Positions 53,999-62,692 of a stretch of DNA of 64,000 bases are shown piece after piece. Under the pieces are notes generated by a model that was not told the DNA's origin, did not search any database, and saw only the letters and a program-made list of their open reading frames with translations. The stretch is taken from contig CAMWKO010000001.1 in the NCBI GenBank assembly GCA_947174885.1, positions 62,001-126,000 on the forward strand, in the 5' to 3' direction. The stretch's first letter is position 1; every line of letters starts with the position of its first letter. Source of the stretch: an uncultured Clostridia bacterium. GTDB lineage: Bacteria; Bacillota; Clostridia; Lachnospirales; Lachnospiraceae. A program made the position numbers and the translations under genes.

Positions 53999-54943
53999 AT
54001 GTTAGCAGAAGATTTAAACATGGGATTATGGGTTGCTTTAGCAGTAGCAATATTAATTATCCTGATAATTGTTTCATGTATTAAGATTGTTCCGCAGGCA
54101 GAAGCTTATATTGTAGAGCGTCTGGGTGGATATAAGGATACATGGTCAGTTGGTTTGCATTTTAAAATGCCAATCATTGATAAGATAGCAAGAAAGGTTA
54201 GATTAAAAGAGCAGGTATGCGATTTCCCACCACAGCCGGTTATTACAAAGGATAATGTAACAATGAGAATTGATACAGTTATTTTTTTCCAGATTACAGA
54301 TCCTAAGCTATACGCATATGGTATTGAAAATCCAATTATGGCTATTGAAAATTTAACGGCTACAACACTTAGAAATATCATCGGTGATTTGATATTAGAT
54401 GAAACTCTTACATCAAGAGAGCTTATTAATACAAAGATGAGAGCTGAGCTTGACAGAGCTACAGACCCTTGGGGTATTAAAGTTAACAGAGTAGAGTTAA
54501 AGAACATTATGCCACCACCATCTATTACAGCATCAATGGAAAAACAGATGAAGGCTGACAGAGAAAGCCGTGAAGCAATACTTATTGCAGAAGGTCAGAA
54601 GAAGTCTTCAATTCTTGTTGCACAAGGTAAGAAGGAAGCTGCTATTCTTGATGCAGAAGCTGAAAAGCAGGCACAGATTCTTAGAGCTGAAGCTAAGAAG
54701 GAAGCTATGATTAAGGAAGCTGAAGGTCAGGCAGAGGCTATTTTGGCGGTACAAAAAGCTAATGCAGATGGTATCAGATTTATCAAGGAAGCCGGTGCTG
54801 ATGAATCAGTACTTAAGTTAAAGAGTCTTGAGGCATTTGCTAAAGCTGCTGACGGTCAGGCTACAAAGATTATTATTCCATCAGAAATTCAGGCTATGTC
54901 AGGTCTTGTAACATCTATTTCAGAGATTGGAAAGACAAAGTAG
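53999..54943 (+). CDS. SPFH/band-7 membrane protein (QmcA/stomatin-like)
   Basis: This 314-residue protein with one N-terminal membrane helix, a PHB/band-7 domain (about 35-190: VERLGGYKDTWSVGLHFKMPIIDKI, TRNIIGDL-type core) and a long Ala/Glu coiled coil (about 190-270: AAILDAEAEKQAQILRAEAKKEAM). Such proteins form oligomeric rings and partner with NfeD proteins, the gene upstream. Likely membrane-domain organisation or protease regulation. A terminator follows. Confidence 0.92.
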   Translation: MLAEDLNMGLWVALAVAILIILIIVSCIKIVPQAEAYIVERLGGYKDTWSVGLHFKMPIIDKIARKVRLKEQVCDFPPQPVITKDNVTMRIDTVIFFQITDPKLYAYGIENPIMAIENLTATTLRNIIGDLILDETLTSRELINTKMRAELDRATDPWGIKVNRVELKNIMPPPSITASMEKQMKADRESREAILIAEGQKKSSILVAQGKKEAAILDAEAEKQAQILRAEAKKEAMIKEAEGQAEAILAVQKANADGIRFIKEAGADESVLKLKSLEAFAKAADGQATKIIIPSEIQAMSGLVTSISEIGKTK

Positions 54944-54965
54944 TTAAAATGTAATTATAAGAATA

Positions 54966-55010
54966 TGCCACCGGTTTACCTGTGTTTAGTGGGTAGCAGG
55001 TGGCATTATT
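54966..55010 (+). terminator. Terminator after the band-7 gene
   Basis: TGCCACC and GGTGGCA form a stem around a 26-nt loop with inner pairing, followed by TTATTGTATT. A weak T run makes it a likely but not certain terminator. Confidence 0.7.
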
Positions 55011-55031
55011 GTATTAGAATGGAGAAACAGA

Positions 55032-55760
55032 ATGATAAATATACTAATTCTCGAAGACCAAAAGGAGAGCAGGGAGGCACTGCAAAAAATAATAGCCTCA
55101 TATGGCAGGGCTAACGAGGTGGATATAGATGCAGCAGGCAGCTTAAAAGAGGCAGAAGTATTTTTAAATAATAATAAAACATATAATGGATTTTTTATAG
55201 ATATTAATTTAAATCCGGAGGATAACGAAGATGAGTCAGGAATTGAATTTGCCAAGCTACTAAGGAAAAACAGAAAATATGAATTTACACCGGTTATAAT
55301 GGTTACTTCGATAGCATCTTTAGAGATGACATCCTTTAGGGAAATACACTGCTATCAGTATATTGTGAAGCCTTATGACAGAAAGACAGTAGAAGATGTT
55401 ATCAGTAAAATTGTAATGAATGGTAAGGTAGCAGAGGAAAAATATATCATTGTGAAAAAGGATGGCATTAACTATAAAATTAAATGTGATGCAATTCAGT
55501 ATGTACAGGCAATTACACGTGGCGTACAGATAAAGCTGTCTAAGGAAAATGTAAAGGTTCCTTATCTTACAATAAAAGAATTTATGACTAAGGTGGATAA
55601 AGAGGATTTTATTCAATGTCATAGAATGTATGTGGTTAATAAAAATCATATTGAAAGTGTTGATGTAGTGAATAGAATGATTAGTCTGGAGGACGGCAAT
55701 GTTGTAGAAATTGGTGTTACTTACAAAGACAAGATAAAAGCTTTTATTGAAAAAAATTAG
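55032..55760 (+). CDS. LytTR-family response regulator
   Basis: This 242-residue protein: receiver domain 1-120 with phospho-acceptor Asp in GFFIDINLN (near residue 59), a Thr in VTSIAS and Lys in YIVKPYD; LytTR DNA-binding domain about 140-240 (VQAITRGVQIKLS, FIQCHRMYVVNKNHIESVD). GGAGAAACAG precedes the ATG. The histidine kinase gene lies 120 nt downstream after a short ORF, so this is a two-component pair of the AgrA/VirR type, with no agrB or agrD seen. Confidence 0.92.
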   Translation: MINILILEDQKESREALQKIIASYGRANEVDIDAAGSLKEAEVFLNNNKTYNGFFIDINLNPEDNEDESGIEFAKLLRKNRKYEFTPVIMVTSIASLEMTSFREIHCYQYIVKPYDRKTVEDVISKIVMNGKVAEEKYIIVKKDGINYKIKCDAIQYVQAITRGVQIKLSKENVKVPYLTIKEFMTKVDKEDFIQCHRMYVVNKNHIESVDVVNRMISLEDGNVVEIGVTYKDKIKAFIEKN

Positions 55761-55801
55761 CAGATAAAAGTAATAAAGATAAAAGTAATAAGGAGATAAG
55801 A

Positions 55802-55870
55802 TTGAAAGAAAACTTCAGTATTGAGTTTGTGATTCAGCTGAAAGTACAAGCATTTCTGAATGAGCATTAG
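55802..55870 (+). CDS. 22-residue ORF between response regulator and kinase
   Basis: A TTG preceded by AAGGAG at 7 nt opens a frame coding KENFSIEFVIQLKVQAFLNE and ending in TAG. The ORF ends 10 nt before the kinase ATG and within reach of its GGAGG. A diverged relative occurs at 62559. There is no signal peptide and no Cys. It could be a small signalling or regulatory peptide, a leader that couples translation, or a remnant. Evidence is coding context and one similar copy only. Confidence 0.4.
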   Translation: MKENFSIEFVIQLKVQAFLNEH

Positions 55871-55879
55871 GAGGAAAAG

Positions 55880-56722
55880 ATGAGTGAAAATTCGAGAAAA
55901 ATTCTCTATAGATTAGTTTGTACTATTGTTATGATAGCTTCTGTGGTTATACTTGTTGAACTTGAGATAAAGGGTCAGTTGAACTTTAAGATAGCTATTA
56001 TATTTATAGGAATGGGTATTTTAGTACTATGGGGTCTCCTTGAATGGCGACGACACAATTTGCTTATAAAAAGGCAGTCCAATGAGATTAAAACATATAA
56101 AATATACATTCAGCCATTAGAAGAACTTACAAAGGAAATAAGGGCAAGACAGCATGAATTTGATAATCATTTAAATGCTGTTTTGAATATGCATATTACT
56201 ATTGATAATTATGATGAGCTTGTAAAACGCCAGTCAGAATATATAAAGGATATGTATATAGAAGATTCCAGACAGCTTATTGCGTTGTTGAAAATCAGTG
56301 ATAAAATTCTGGCGGGTTTTATCTACAGTAAAATTGTTGTAGCGCCTTCATATATAAATGTCAATATTCAGGTAAGGAACTTTGAAATTATATCTACTGT
56401 ATCAGAGCATAATGTCATAGAAATAATAGGAACACTTGTAGACAATGCTTATGAGGCATGTACGGAGGAAATGAACACTGTAGATATGATACTTGATTCA
56501 GATGAAAACAAGATTCATTTTGAGGTAAGAAATCAGGTAAAGGATATGAATTTTAATAAGATGTCCATGTTTTTTAAAAAGGGATATTCTACAAAAGGAA
56601 CAAAAAGAGGACTTGGACTTCATAATGCCAAACGTATTGCCAACAAATATGGCGGTGACATCACTGTTGAACTGATTAATATTCACGATATAGAGTATAT
56701 CAGTTTTAAGGTAGAGATTTAG
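55880..56722 (+). CDS. Sensor histidine kinase, GHKL (AgrC-like)
   Basis: This 280-residue kinase has two N-terminal membrane helices (about 8-55), a histidine box ARQHEFDNHLNAVLN (near residue 94) and an ATPase domain with N-box GTLVDNAYEAC and G-box STKGTKRGLGLHNAKRIANKYGG. AgrC-like members normally have five or more helices, so this is a short version. AGGAGG precedes the ATG. It forms a pair with the upstream LytTR regulator. Confidence 0.88.
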   Translation: MSENSRKILYRLVCTIVMIASVVILVELEIKGQLNFKIAIIFIGMGILVLWGLLEWRRHNLLIKRQSNEIKTYKIYIQPLEELTKEIRARQHEFDNHLNAVLNMHITIDNYDELVKRQSEYIKDMYIEDSRQLIALLKISDKILAGFIYSKIVVAPSYINVNIQVRNFEIISTVSEHNVIEIIGTLVDNAYEACTEEMNTVDMILDSDENKIHFEVRNQVKDMNFNKMSMFFKKGYSTKGTKRGLGLHNAKRIANKYGGDITVELINIHDIEYISFKVEI

Positions 56723-56732
56723 TATAGAATTA

Positions 56733-56910
56733 GAGTTTCCGTATTTTTATTTTTATCTTCAAAAAGCTTACATCATCATAATGATGTAAGCATCTTACAC
56801 AAGAAGTTGCAGATGAAAGTACACTTTCATCTGCAACTTTTTGTGCAAGATGTCTATGTTGCCTTTGGCAACAAGACTTTTTGAAGATAAAAATAAAAAT
56901 ACGAAAACTC
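56733..56910. repeat. Dispersed palindromic element, copy D (full length)
   Basis: Same layout and orientation as copy A, starting 10 nt after the kinase stop. Arms differ from copy A by a paired change (ATCTTC/GAAGAT here, AGCTTC/GAAGCT there). Hairpin 1 also differs by a paired change (CATCATC...GATGATG-type here). One arm mismatch exists (CGTATTT/AAATACG then GAAAACTC). The 30-bp inner inverted repeat has two mismatches. Confidence 0.9.
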
Positions 56911-56986
56911 AAGAGCATAGAAATATTTACTTTTTATGTAATAAGGTATAAAATAATGAACGTATTTGCGTAATATATAAGGAAAC

Positions 56987-57071
56987 AGATATTTCAAATA
57001 CTTTAATACCGGATGATTTATAATAAGTAATGCGGTATTTTAATATGATAAACATACTCCTTGAAATATCT
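56987..57071 (+). promoter_or_regulatory. Structured leader of the 57-kb ABC operon
   Basis: AGATATTTCAA and TTGAAATATCT (11 bp) enclose an inner stem AATACCG/CGGTATT and an unpaired tail. A possible promoter (ATTTAC, 16 nt, TATAAA) lies at about 56928-56955. The element ends about 60 nt before the gene start. I do not recognise it as a known riboswitch; function is open. Confidence 0.4.
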
Positions 57072-57133
57072 TATAAGTCAATTTATATTATGTAAAGACT
57101 TTATAAAAGAAAGACAGAAAGGGTAAAGAAAAT

Positions 57134-58138
57134 ATGAAAATTAAAAAAATCTTAGCACTATTACTCACTACAGTTATGTTATTTACATTAAGTGCATGTG
57201 GTAACAATGGTGATGATAATTCAGACAAATCTGACAAGACATATACTATTGGTATTGTACAGATTATGGAGCATGCTTCTCTCAATACCATTAGAGATGC
57301 AATTATAACAAGGCTTGGCGAGCTTGGTTATAAGGATGGAGAAAACTGCAAGATTGATTGTCAGCAGGCAAATGGTGAAGTATCTAATGTGGCTTCTATT
57401 CTTCAAAGCTTTGAAGGTGAGGGTTGTGATGTTATTATTGCCATTACGACTCCTTGTGCACAGTCAGCTGCACCGTATTCAGAGAGGATTCCGGTAGTAT
57501 TTTCAGCAGTAACAGATCCTGTTGCAGCAGAAGTTGTAGATTCATTGGAAAGTACAGGCGGAAATATTACAGGTACATCTGATGCACTTGATATTGAAAA
57601 AATTCTGGATTTTGCATTAACTATGAAACCTGAGCTTAATACACTTGGATATCTTTACAATTCAGGAGAGGCAAATTCAGTGGCTTGTCTTGAAACTGTA
57701 AAAGCATACTGTGAAGCTAAAAATATTACAGTAAAGGAAGCTGCCGTTTCAAATTCATCAGAGGTGCAGATGGCAGTTGAAAGCTTATGTGCAGATGTAG
57801 ATGCAATATTTAGTCCAAATGATAATACTATAGCAGGAGCTATGGGTATTGTAGCGCAGATTGCAAATGATTCTAAAATTCCGGTATTTGTAGGTGCTGA
57901 TTCAATGGTTAAGGATGGCGGATTGGGTACTGTAGGTATTGAATATACAGATCTCGGTATAGAAACAGCAAATATGGTAGACTCAATCTTAAAGGGTGAA
58001 AAGAAAGCTTCAGAAATCCCGGTTAAAGTATTTAATGAAGATTTAAGCACATATATCAATAAGTCTACAGCAGAAGAAATAGGAATTACTATTCCTGATG
58101 AAATAGCAAATGGAGAAAAGACTATAATATTTGAATAA
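57134..58138 (+). CDS. ABC transporter substrate-binding lipoprotein (TrpX/PF04392 type)
   Basis: This 334-residue lipoprotein begins with a lipobox LSAC (Cys22) and has the PF04392 layout: YTIGIVQIMEHASLNTIRDAI, TPCAQSAA, LDIEKILDFALTMKPELNTLGYLYN, VFVGADSMVKDGG. In Gram-positive relatives such operons (often called TrpXYZ) import tryptophan or other aromatic compounds, but the substrate cannot be read here. AAAGGGTAAAG precedes the ATG. A terminator lies between it and the permease. Confidence 0.9.
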   Translation: MKIKKILALLLTTVMLFTLSACGNNGDDNSDKSDKTYTIGIVQIMEHASLNTIRDAIITRLGELGYKDGENCKIDCQQANGEVSNVASILQSFEGEGCDVIIAITTPCAQSAAPYSERIPVVFSAVTDPVAAEVVDSLESTGGNITGTSDALDIEKILDFALTMKPELNTLGYLYNSGEANSVACLETVKAYCEAKNITVKEAAVSNSSEVQMAVESLCADVDAIFSPNDNTIAGAMGIVAQIANDSKIPVFVGADSMVKDGGLGTVGIEYTDLGIETANMVDSILKGEKKASEIPVKVFNEDLSTYINKSTAEEIGITIPDEIANGEKTIIFE

Positions 58139-58284
58139 CTTATCCTTTCTTGTGTTTTTTTATTTTTATTTTAAAATTCATAAAGTTTTTAATTTAAAAA
58201 TTATTAAACATAATGAACAGAAAATATAATGAAAAGTAAACTCTATTATAGTTCTACTTGATTGATGTATGGAAAAATGATATA

Positions 58285-58320
58285 AAATAAGAAGTGGTAA
58301 AATGCCACTTCTTATTTTTT
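58285..58320 (+). terminator. Terminator between binding-protein and permease genes
   Basis: AAATAAGAAGTGG and CCACTTCTTATTT form a 13-bp perfect stem around TAAAATG with a T run. Partial termination here would make binding protein more abundant than permease, a common arrangement. Confidence 0.88.
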
Positions 58321-58369
58321 GTATGATAGGATATTATTACAAGTTCCTATTATTTGAAAGGTTGATTTT

Positions 58370-59359
58370 ATGAACAGTAAAAAAATAGTTTCGTTAATTC
58401 CAAAGGTGATACTGATAGTTCTTTTGCTGATTATTATTAATATCCAATTAAGCACAACTCAGATTACAGGTACATTAGAGCAGGGATTTATATATTCACT
58501 TTTAGCGTTAGGTATATTTATATCTCTTAGAATTCTGGATATTCCGGATTTAACTGTAGATGGCAGTTTTACACTTGGTGTAGCAGTATCTGTTATGTTT
58601 GCTTATAACGGACATCCGTTTTTAGGTATTTTATTATCTGTAGTTGCAGGTGCATTAGCGGGTATGGTTACAGGTATACTACAGACAAAACTCAATGTTC
58701 AGCCAATTTTGGCAGGAATTATTACACTTACGGGTTTGTATTCTGTAAATCTGCATATTATGGATGGAAATCCAAATGTTTCATTATGGAAAAAGGAAAC
58801 CATTTTTTCTTTCTTTGAAGAAATACTTCCTGAAAATGCACCGGTCAAGATTATTGTAACAGGTGGTATTACATTAATAGTTATAATAGTAGTATATTGG
58901 TTTTTGAACACACAGCTGGGTATGGCACTTAGAGCAACAGGCGATAATGAATATATGGTAAGAGCTTCCTCTATTAATTCTGACAGAATGAAAATTATAG
59001 GTTTTGCGATTGCTAATGCATTAGTTGCCATGTGTGGTGGTGTTATTGCACAGTATAATTCAGCGGGCGATGCAAATGGAGGAACGGGTATGCTGGTAGC
59101 CGGCTGTGCATCTATTATTATCGGTGAAGTATTCTTTGGAAAACATACAATAGTTTCATGTATACTGTCCTCGGTAGTGGGTGCAACTGCATATAGGTAT
59201 GTACTTAGCCTTGCAATGTCTATAGGTATGAAGGCTATAGACTTTAAACTTTTCTCTGCGCTCATAGTTGCAGTGGCAATCAGTATTCCTACAGTAAAAC
59301 GGTTTGTGGTTAAGACATATAATCGTATGAGGGATAAAGGAGGAAAAGTCAATGCTTAA
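58370..59359 (+). CDS. ABC transporter permease (TrpY/branched-chain-like)
   Basis: This 329-residue integral membrane protein has about 8-9 helices and resembles the branched-chain/aromatic-compound permease family: GFIYSLLALGIFISLRILDIPDLTVDGSFTLG, LGMALRATGDNEYMVRASSIN (EAA-like coupling region). Overlaps the ATPase gene by 8 nt. AAAGGTTG precedes the ATG. Confidence 0.9.
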   Translation: MNSKKIVSLIPKVILIVLLLIIINIQLSTTQITGTLEQGFIYSLLALGIFISLRILDIPDLTVDGSFTLGVAVSVMFAYNGHPFLGILLSVVAGALAGMVTGILQTKLNVQPILAGIITLTGLYSVNLHIMDGNPNVSLWKKETIFSFFEEILPENAPVKIIVTGGITLIVIIVVYWFLNTQLGMALRATGDNEYMVRASSINSDRMKIIGFAIANALVAMCGGVIAQYNSAGDANGGTGMLVAGCASIIIGEVFFGKHTIVSCILSSVVGATAYRYVLSLAMSIGMKAIDFKLFSALIVAVAISIPTVKRFVVKTYNRMRDKGGKVNA

Positions 59360-60140
59360 GCTATATGATGTAAATATTACTTTTAATAAAAATACTGTTA
59401 ATGAAAGAAAAGCTCTGTCGGATTTTAACTTAAATATAGAAAAGGGTGATTTTGTAACTGTTATTGGTTCTAATGGTGCAGGAAAATCAACGCTTATGAA
59501 TGTTGTATGTGGTACATATGGTGTTGATAGCGGACATATATATCTGGATGACAGGGATATCACAAGATTAAAGGAATATCAAAGAGCAAAGATTATAGGC
59601 AGGCTTTTTCAGGATCCATTAAAGGGGACTGCTCCTAATATGACGATTGAGGAAAATCTGGGTTTGGCTTATGGCAGAGGTAAGAAAAGAACACTTGCCT
59701 TTGGAATTTCAAAAAAGGATATTGTGCTGTTTAGAGAAAAGCTGGCTAAGTTAGGACTTGGACTGGAGGATAGAATGAAAACACCTGTAGGGCTTTTATC
59801 AGGTGGACAAAGACAGGCATTAACTTTAATGATGGCTACTATTGTTACACCAAAGCTTTTACTTCTGGATGAACATACGGCAGCACTTGATCCGAAGACC
59901 GCAGGAAAGGTAATGGAGATTACAGACAGAATAGTTAAAGAGAATAACATTACAACCCTCATGATTACACATAATATACAAAATGCCCTTGACTATGGCA
60001 ATAGAACAATAGTCTTAAGTCAGGGAAGACTTCTTATGGATATAAAGGGTGATGATAGGAAAAACATGACTACAGAAAAGCTTATGAAACTGTATTCGTC
60101 TTCAGCAAATGATGTCATGACAGATAAAATGTTGCTGTAG
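59352..60140 (+). CDS. ABC transporter ATPase of the aromatic-type importer
   Basis: This 262-residue ATPase has Walker A VIGSNGAGKSTLMN, Q-loop LFQDPLKGTAPNMT, signature LLSGGQRQALTL, Walker B LLLLDEHTAALDPK and H-loop MITHNIQ. His replaces the usual Pro in the D-E-P-T region (DEHTAALD), as in the TrpZ-like group. AAAGGAGG precedes the start inside the permease end. Confidence 0.92.
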   Translation: MLKLYDVNITFNKNTVNERKALSDFNLNIEKGDFVTVIGSNGAGKSTLMNVVCGTYGVDSGHIYLDDRDITRLKEYQRAKIIGRLFQDPLKGTAPNMTIEENLGLAYGRGKKRTLAFGISKKDIVLFREKLAKLGLGLEDRMKTPVGLLSGGQRQALTLMMATIVTPKLLLLDEHTAALDPKTAGKVMEITDRIVKENNITTLMITHNIQNALDYGNRTIVLSQGRLLMDIKGDDRKNMTTEKLMKLYSSSANDVMTDKMLL

Positions 60141-60187
60141 AAGAAAATTTTTCTTGAGTTTTGCTATCTTTATAAAAAAGAATAAAA

Positions 60188-60227
60188 TTAAAGCATAAAA
60201 TACATGTATTTGTATTTTATGCTTTAA
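60188..60227. terminator. Bidirectional terminator between converging genes
   Basis: TTAAAGCATAAAATAC and its exact complement surround an 8-nt loop, between the + strand ABC operon and the - strand amylase gene. Confidence 0.75.
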
Positions 60228-60254
60228 TAATATATTAAGTATTTAATTTATATA

Positions 60255-62300
60255 TTAGTCAATTGAATAAACTTTGTCAGCGATAACAGCTGCACCCGGT
60301 TCAAGGGCACCGTTTGACTGTTTGTTGCCATCTGTGAAGATTACTAATGGAGCAAGCCATTCTTCTGTGAAAGTATAGCTATAGGTACCGTCTGCTTCTT
60401 TTTCCATTGCAACACCTGGCCATGCAGAGTTCTGTTTTGTTTCACTGTAAGAAGTTTCATCATATACATATGCAGAAATTCTTTCGCCCCAGTCATCAGG
60501 CTTTTCAAAGTAAATCTTTACACCGTTTGTAATAGCATCCTGCTTTTTAAAGATGTAGCTGATACATGTCTTATTGCCGGCCTCATTTTCACCATATAAT
60601 GTAAGCTTTGTGGTTTCAGAACTGTTAAGACCTTCACCTACTGTAATAACATCACCATTTGAAAATGCAGTAGCTGTGCCTCCATCAATAGAGTATGAAG
60701 ATTTAACTGAATTTTCAGCCACTAAAGTAACTTTAATGGAATCACCTGTAAAGCTGCCGTTTGTATCATCAGCAACCTTTACTGTTGCAGGTGTCTTTAA
60801 ATCTACATAACCATCATTATATAATATAACAGCATTTGATGCTTTTACGGTACCGGTAATCTTACCATCCTTTACAGTGTAAGTAGTTGTACCATCTACA
60901 CGATCTGTGTAATCACCGTTTTCAAGATTTGTAGAAACTTCAAATGTATAGTCGGAAGTATCATTGTTGATAATGGCTAATCCTTTAGTACCTCTTTCTA
61001 CAAACAATACACAATTATTATCGTCCGGATTAAATAATTTTTCTGAAAGTCCGGTCATGGCATTCCTAAAACGATTGCTTGCAACTACAAGAGGATCTTT
61101 ATAAAGATTATCTCCGACCATGCCAATCTTGTTGAAAGTACCCCACATATTATCCGATGTAGCACCATATGGTCTTGAGAAGAATAATGGAGTTCCCTCT
61201 GCACGGACTGTAATTAAACACCAGCCCATTTTAATTTTGTTATTGTCAAGAAGCTTATATGTAGCATCATCACCGGTATAGTTATCGTGGGATTCGACCC
61301 ATGTAACTACATTTGGAGAAGCATTTCCGATTTTTAAGTTTGAAACTGTATCGGCAACGATATTTCTTGCTACAAGACAGCTTCTGATAGAAGAACCATA
61401 AGAGCTTGCTGTTGTAGCACCGATTTTATTAATGTAATCAGCAATTCTTTCTCCACCATCCTGAAGTACTTCACCATACATAAACAGAGAATTTGCATTT
61501 GTAACTTCTGTTGTTACCCTGTCCCAGAAGTTATTAGGAAGACTGGCATCATCCTGAGGGTCATCGCTTAAACCGATGTGCTTTGCTGTATCATAACGGA
61601 AACCGTCTGCGCCACAGGCAATAACATCATTAAGATAGTTTATAAAGTAGTTCTGGAAATCAGGATTTTCCGTATTTACATCATAAAGACCACCAACAGC
61701 CTGTAAAGTACATTGTTTTCTGTCCTGATAGTTACTGATATCTGACATACCATTTGAATGATATAAATTGTCCAAGCCTCCAACAGCATCTAAAAAGTTC
61801 TGACTTATAGCATCGGTCTGCTTTGTTGTATGGTTCGGAGCCACATCAACAATAACTTTAATTCCATAAGAATGAGCTTTTTCGCACATTGCAGTAAATT
61901 CTTCTTTTGTTCCTAACTGATAGTTACCAATTGTCCAGTCAGTTGGCTGATAGTGATAATACCACTTACCGGAACCGAATAATTCATTACCTGCATCACC
62001 ACCGTCATAGCAGGCATTGATAGGCGAAGTCTGTATAGCAGAAAAACCGGCCATAGCAATATCTTCCAGTGATTCGCTGATGGCATTGAACGACCATGAA
62101 AAACAGTGAAGTATTGCACCATCTTCAATATTTTCAGTAAGTCCGTAGATATTGTTATTTTCGCTTACTGATGGACCATTATTTTGTGTAGTAGTTGTAG
62201 GCTGTTCATTTTTTGAATCATTATCATTGTTACAGCCTGTAAATAGACTGGCTACCATTGTTGTAGCAAGTGCTAGAGCAAAAAGTTTTTTGTTTCTCAC
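60255..62300 (-). CDS. Secreted alpha-amylase lipoprotein with starch-binding module
   Basis: This 681-residue GH13 enzyme has an N-terminal signal with lipobox-like LFTGC (Cys23) and a Thr/Asn/Ser linker. The catalytic barrel has nucleophile Asp237 (GADGFRYDTAKH), acid/base Glu277 (MYGEVLQDG) and Asp339 (VESHDNY). After a beta-sandwich domain comes an Ig-like segment (about 505-590) and a C-terminal CBM26-type starch-binding module (IYFEKPDDWGERISAYVYD, SAWPGVAMEKEADGTYSYTF). It starts with GTG behind AAAGGAGGT. It would degrade starch at the cell surface. Shorter than exported pullulanases; nothing missing. Confidence 0.93.
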   Translation of the reverse strand: MRNKKLFALALATTMVASLFTGCNNDNDSKNEQPTTTTQNNGPSVSENNNIYGLTENIEDGAILHCFSWSFNAISESLEDIAMAGFSAIQTSPINACYDGGDAGNELFGSGKWYYHYQPTDWTIGNYQLGTKEEFTAMCEKAHSYGIKVIVDVAPNHTTKQTDAISQNFLDAVGGLDNLYHSNGMSDISNYQDRKQCTLQAVGGLYDVNTENPDFQNYFINYLNDVIACGADGFRYDTAKHIGLSDDPQDDASLPNNFWDRVTTEVTNANSLFMYGEVLQDGGERIADYINKIGATTASSYGSSIRSCLVARNIVADTVSNLKIGNASPNVVTWVESHDNYTGDDATYKLLDNNKIKMGWCLITVRAEGTPLFFSRPYGATSDNMWGTFNKIGMVGDNLYKDPLVVASNRFRNAMTGLSEKLFNPDDNNCVLFVERGTKGLAIINNDTSDYTFEVSTNLENGDYTDRVDGTTTYTVKDGKITGTVKASNAVILYNDGYVDLKTPATVKVADDTNGSFTGDSIKVTLVAENSVKSSYSIDGGTATAFSNGDVITVGEGLNSSETTKLTLYGENEAGNKTCISYIFKKQDAITNGVKIYFEKPDDWGERISAYVYDETSYSETKQNSAWPGVAMEKEADGTYSYTFTEEWLAPLVIFTDGNKQSNGALEPGAAVIADKVYSID

Positions 62301-62558
62301 TTTTAATACCTCCTTTTATTATAACTATATTATTTTAACATTATTTATGATTAATTAAAAGAGAAATATGATTTTTGTATATCCACTGTAATATATTGTA
62401 TTTACAAAAATGATAGAATTGTGCAAGTAATATAAAGATAATATAAGAAATATGAAATTGAAAAAAGTAGAATATTTATTAGATAGATGTGTGAAAGTCA
62501 AATATAATTTCCTTAAGATAGTTCAGGAAATTATGATTAGGGAGATAATAAGGCTTAA
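62301..62558. other. Spacer between amylase and downstream relic
   Basis: No gene is seen. The - strand amylase start is preceded by AAAGGAGG at 62308-62314. AT-rich sequence with TTTTATTAT and ATAATATTAT-type stretches could hold promoters for both directions, but no -35/-10 pair stands out. Confidence 0.4.
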
Positions 62559-62624
62559 AAAACTTTTAATCCTGAGTTTGTGTTTAAATTAGAGATGCAG
62601 GAATTTCTGACTGAAGGATTATGA
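62559..62624 (+). pseudogene. Diverged, frameshifted relative of the 22-residue ORF
   Basis: The frame encodes KTFNPEFVFKLEMQEFLTEG and a stop, matching the ORF at 55802 (KENFSIEFVIQLKVQAFLNE) at about half the positions and in length. A stop lies immediately upstream and one base is missing relative to the other copy, so the start codon and GGAGAT-like site (62540-62545) are out of frame. It lies about 70 nt before the MATE gene. Confidence 0.45.
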
Positions 62625-62692
62625 GTAAAATATAAAATATGCAGGTATTATAGAACGTAAAACCATAATAACAACAGATGAAGAGGATAGAT

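Noticed and set aside
55032..56722. Complete Agr-type quorum sensing system
   Set aside because: The LytTR and GHKL pair is present, but no AgrB protease or Cys-containing AgrD precursor was found; only the 22-residue ORF lies between.
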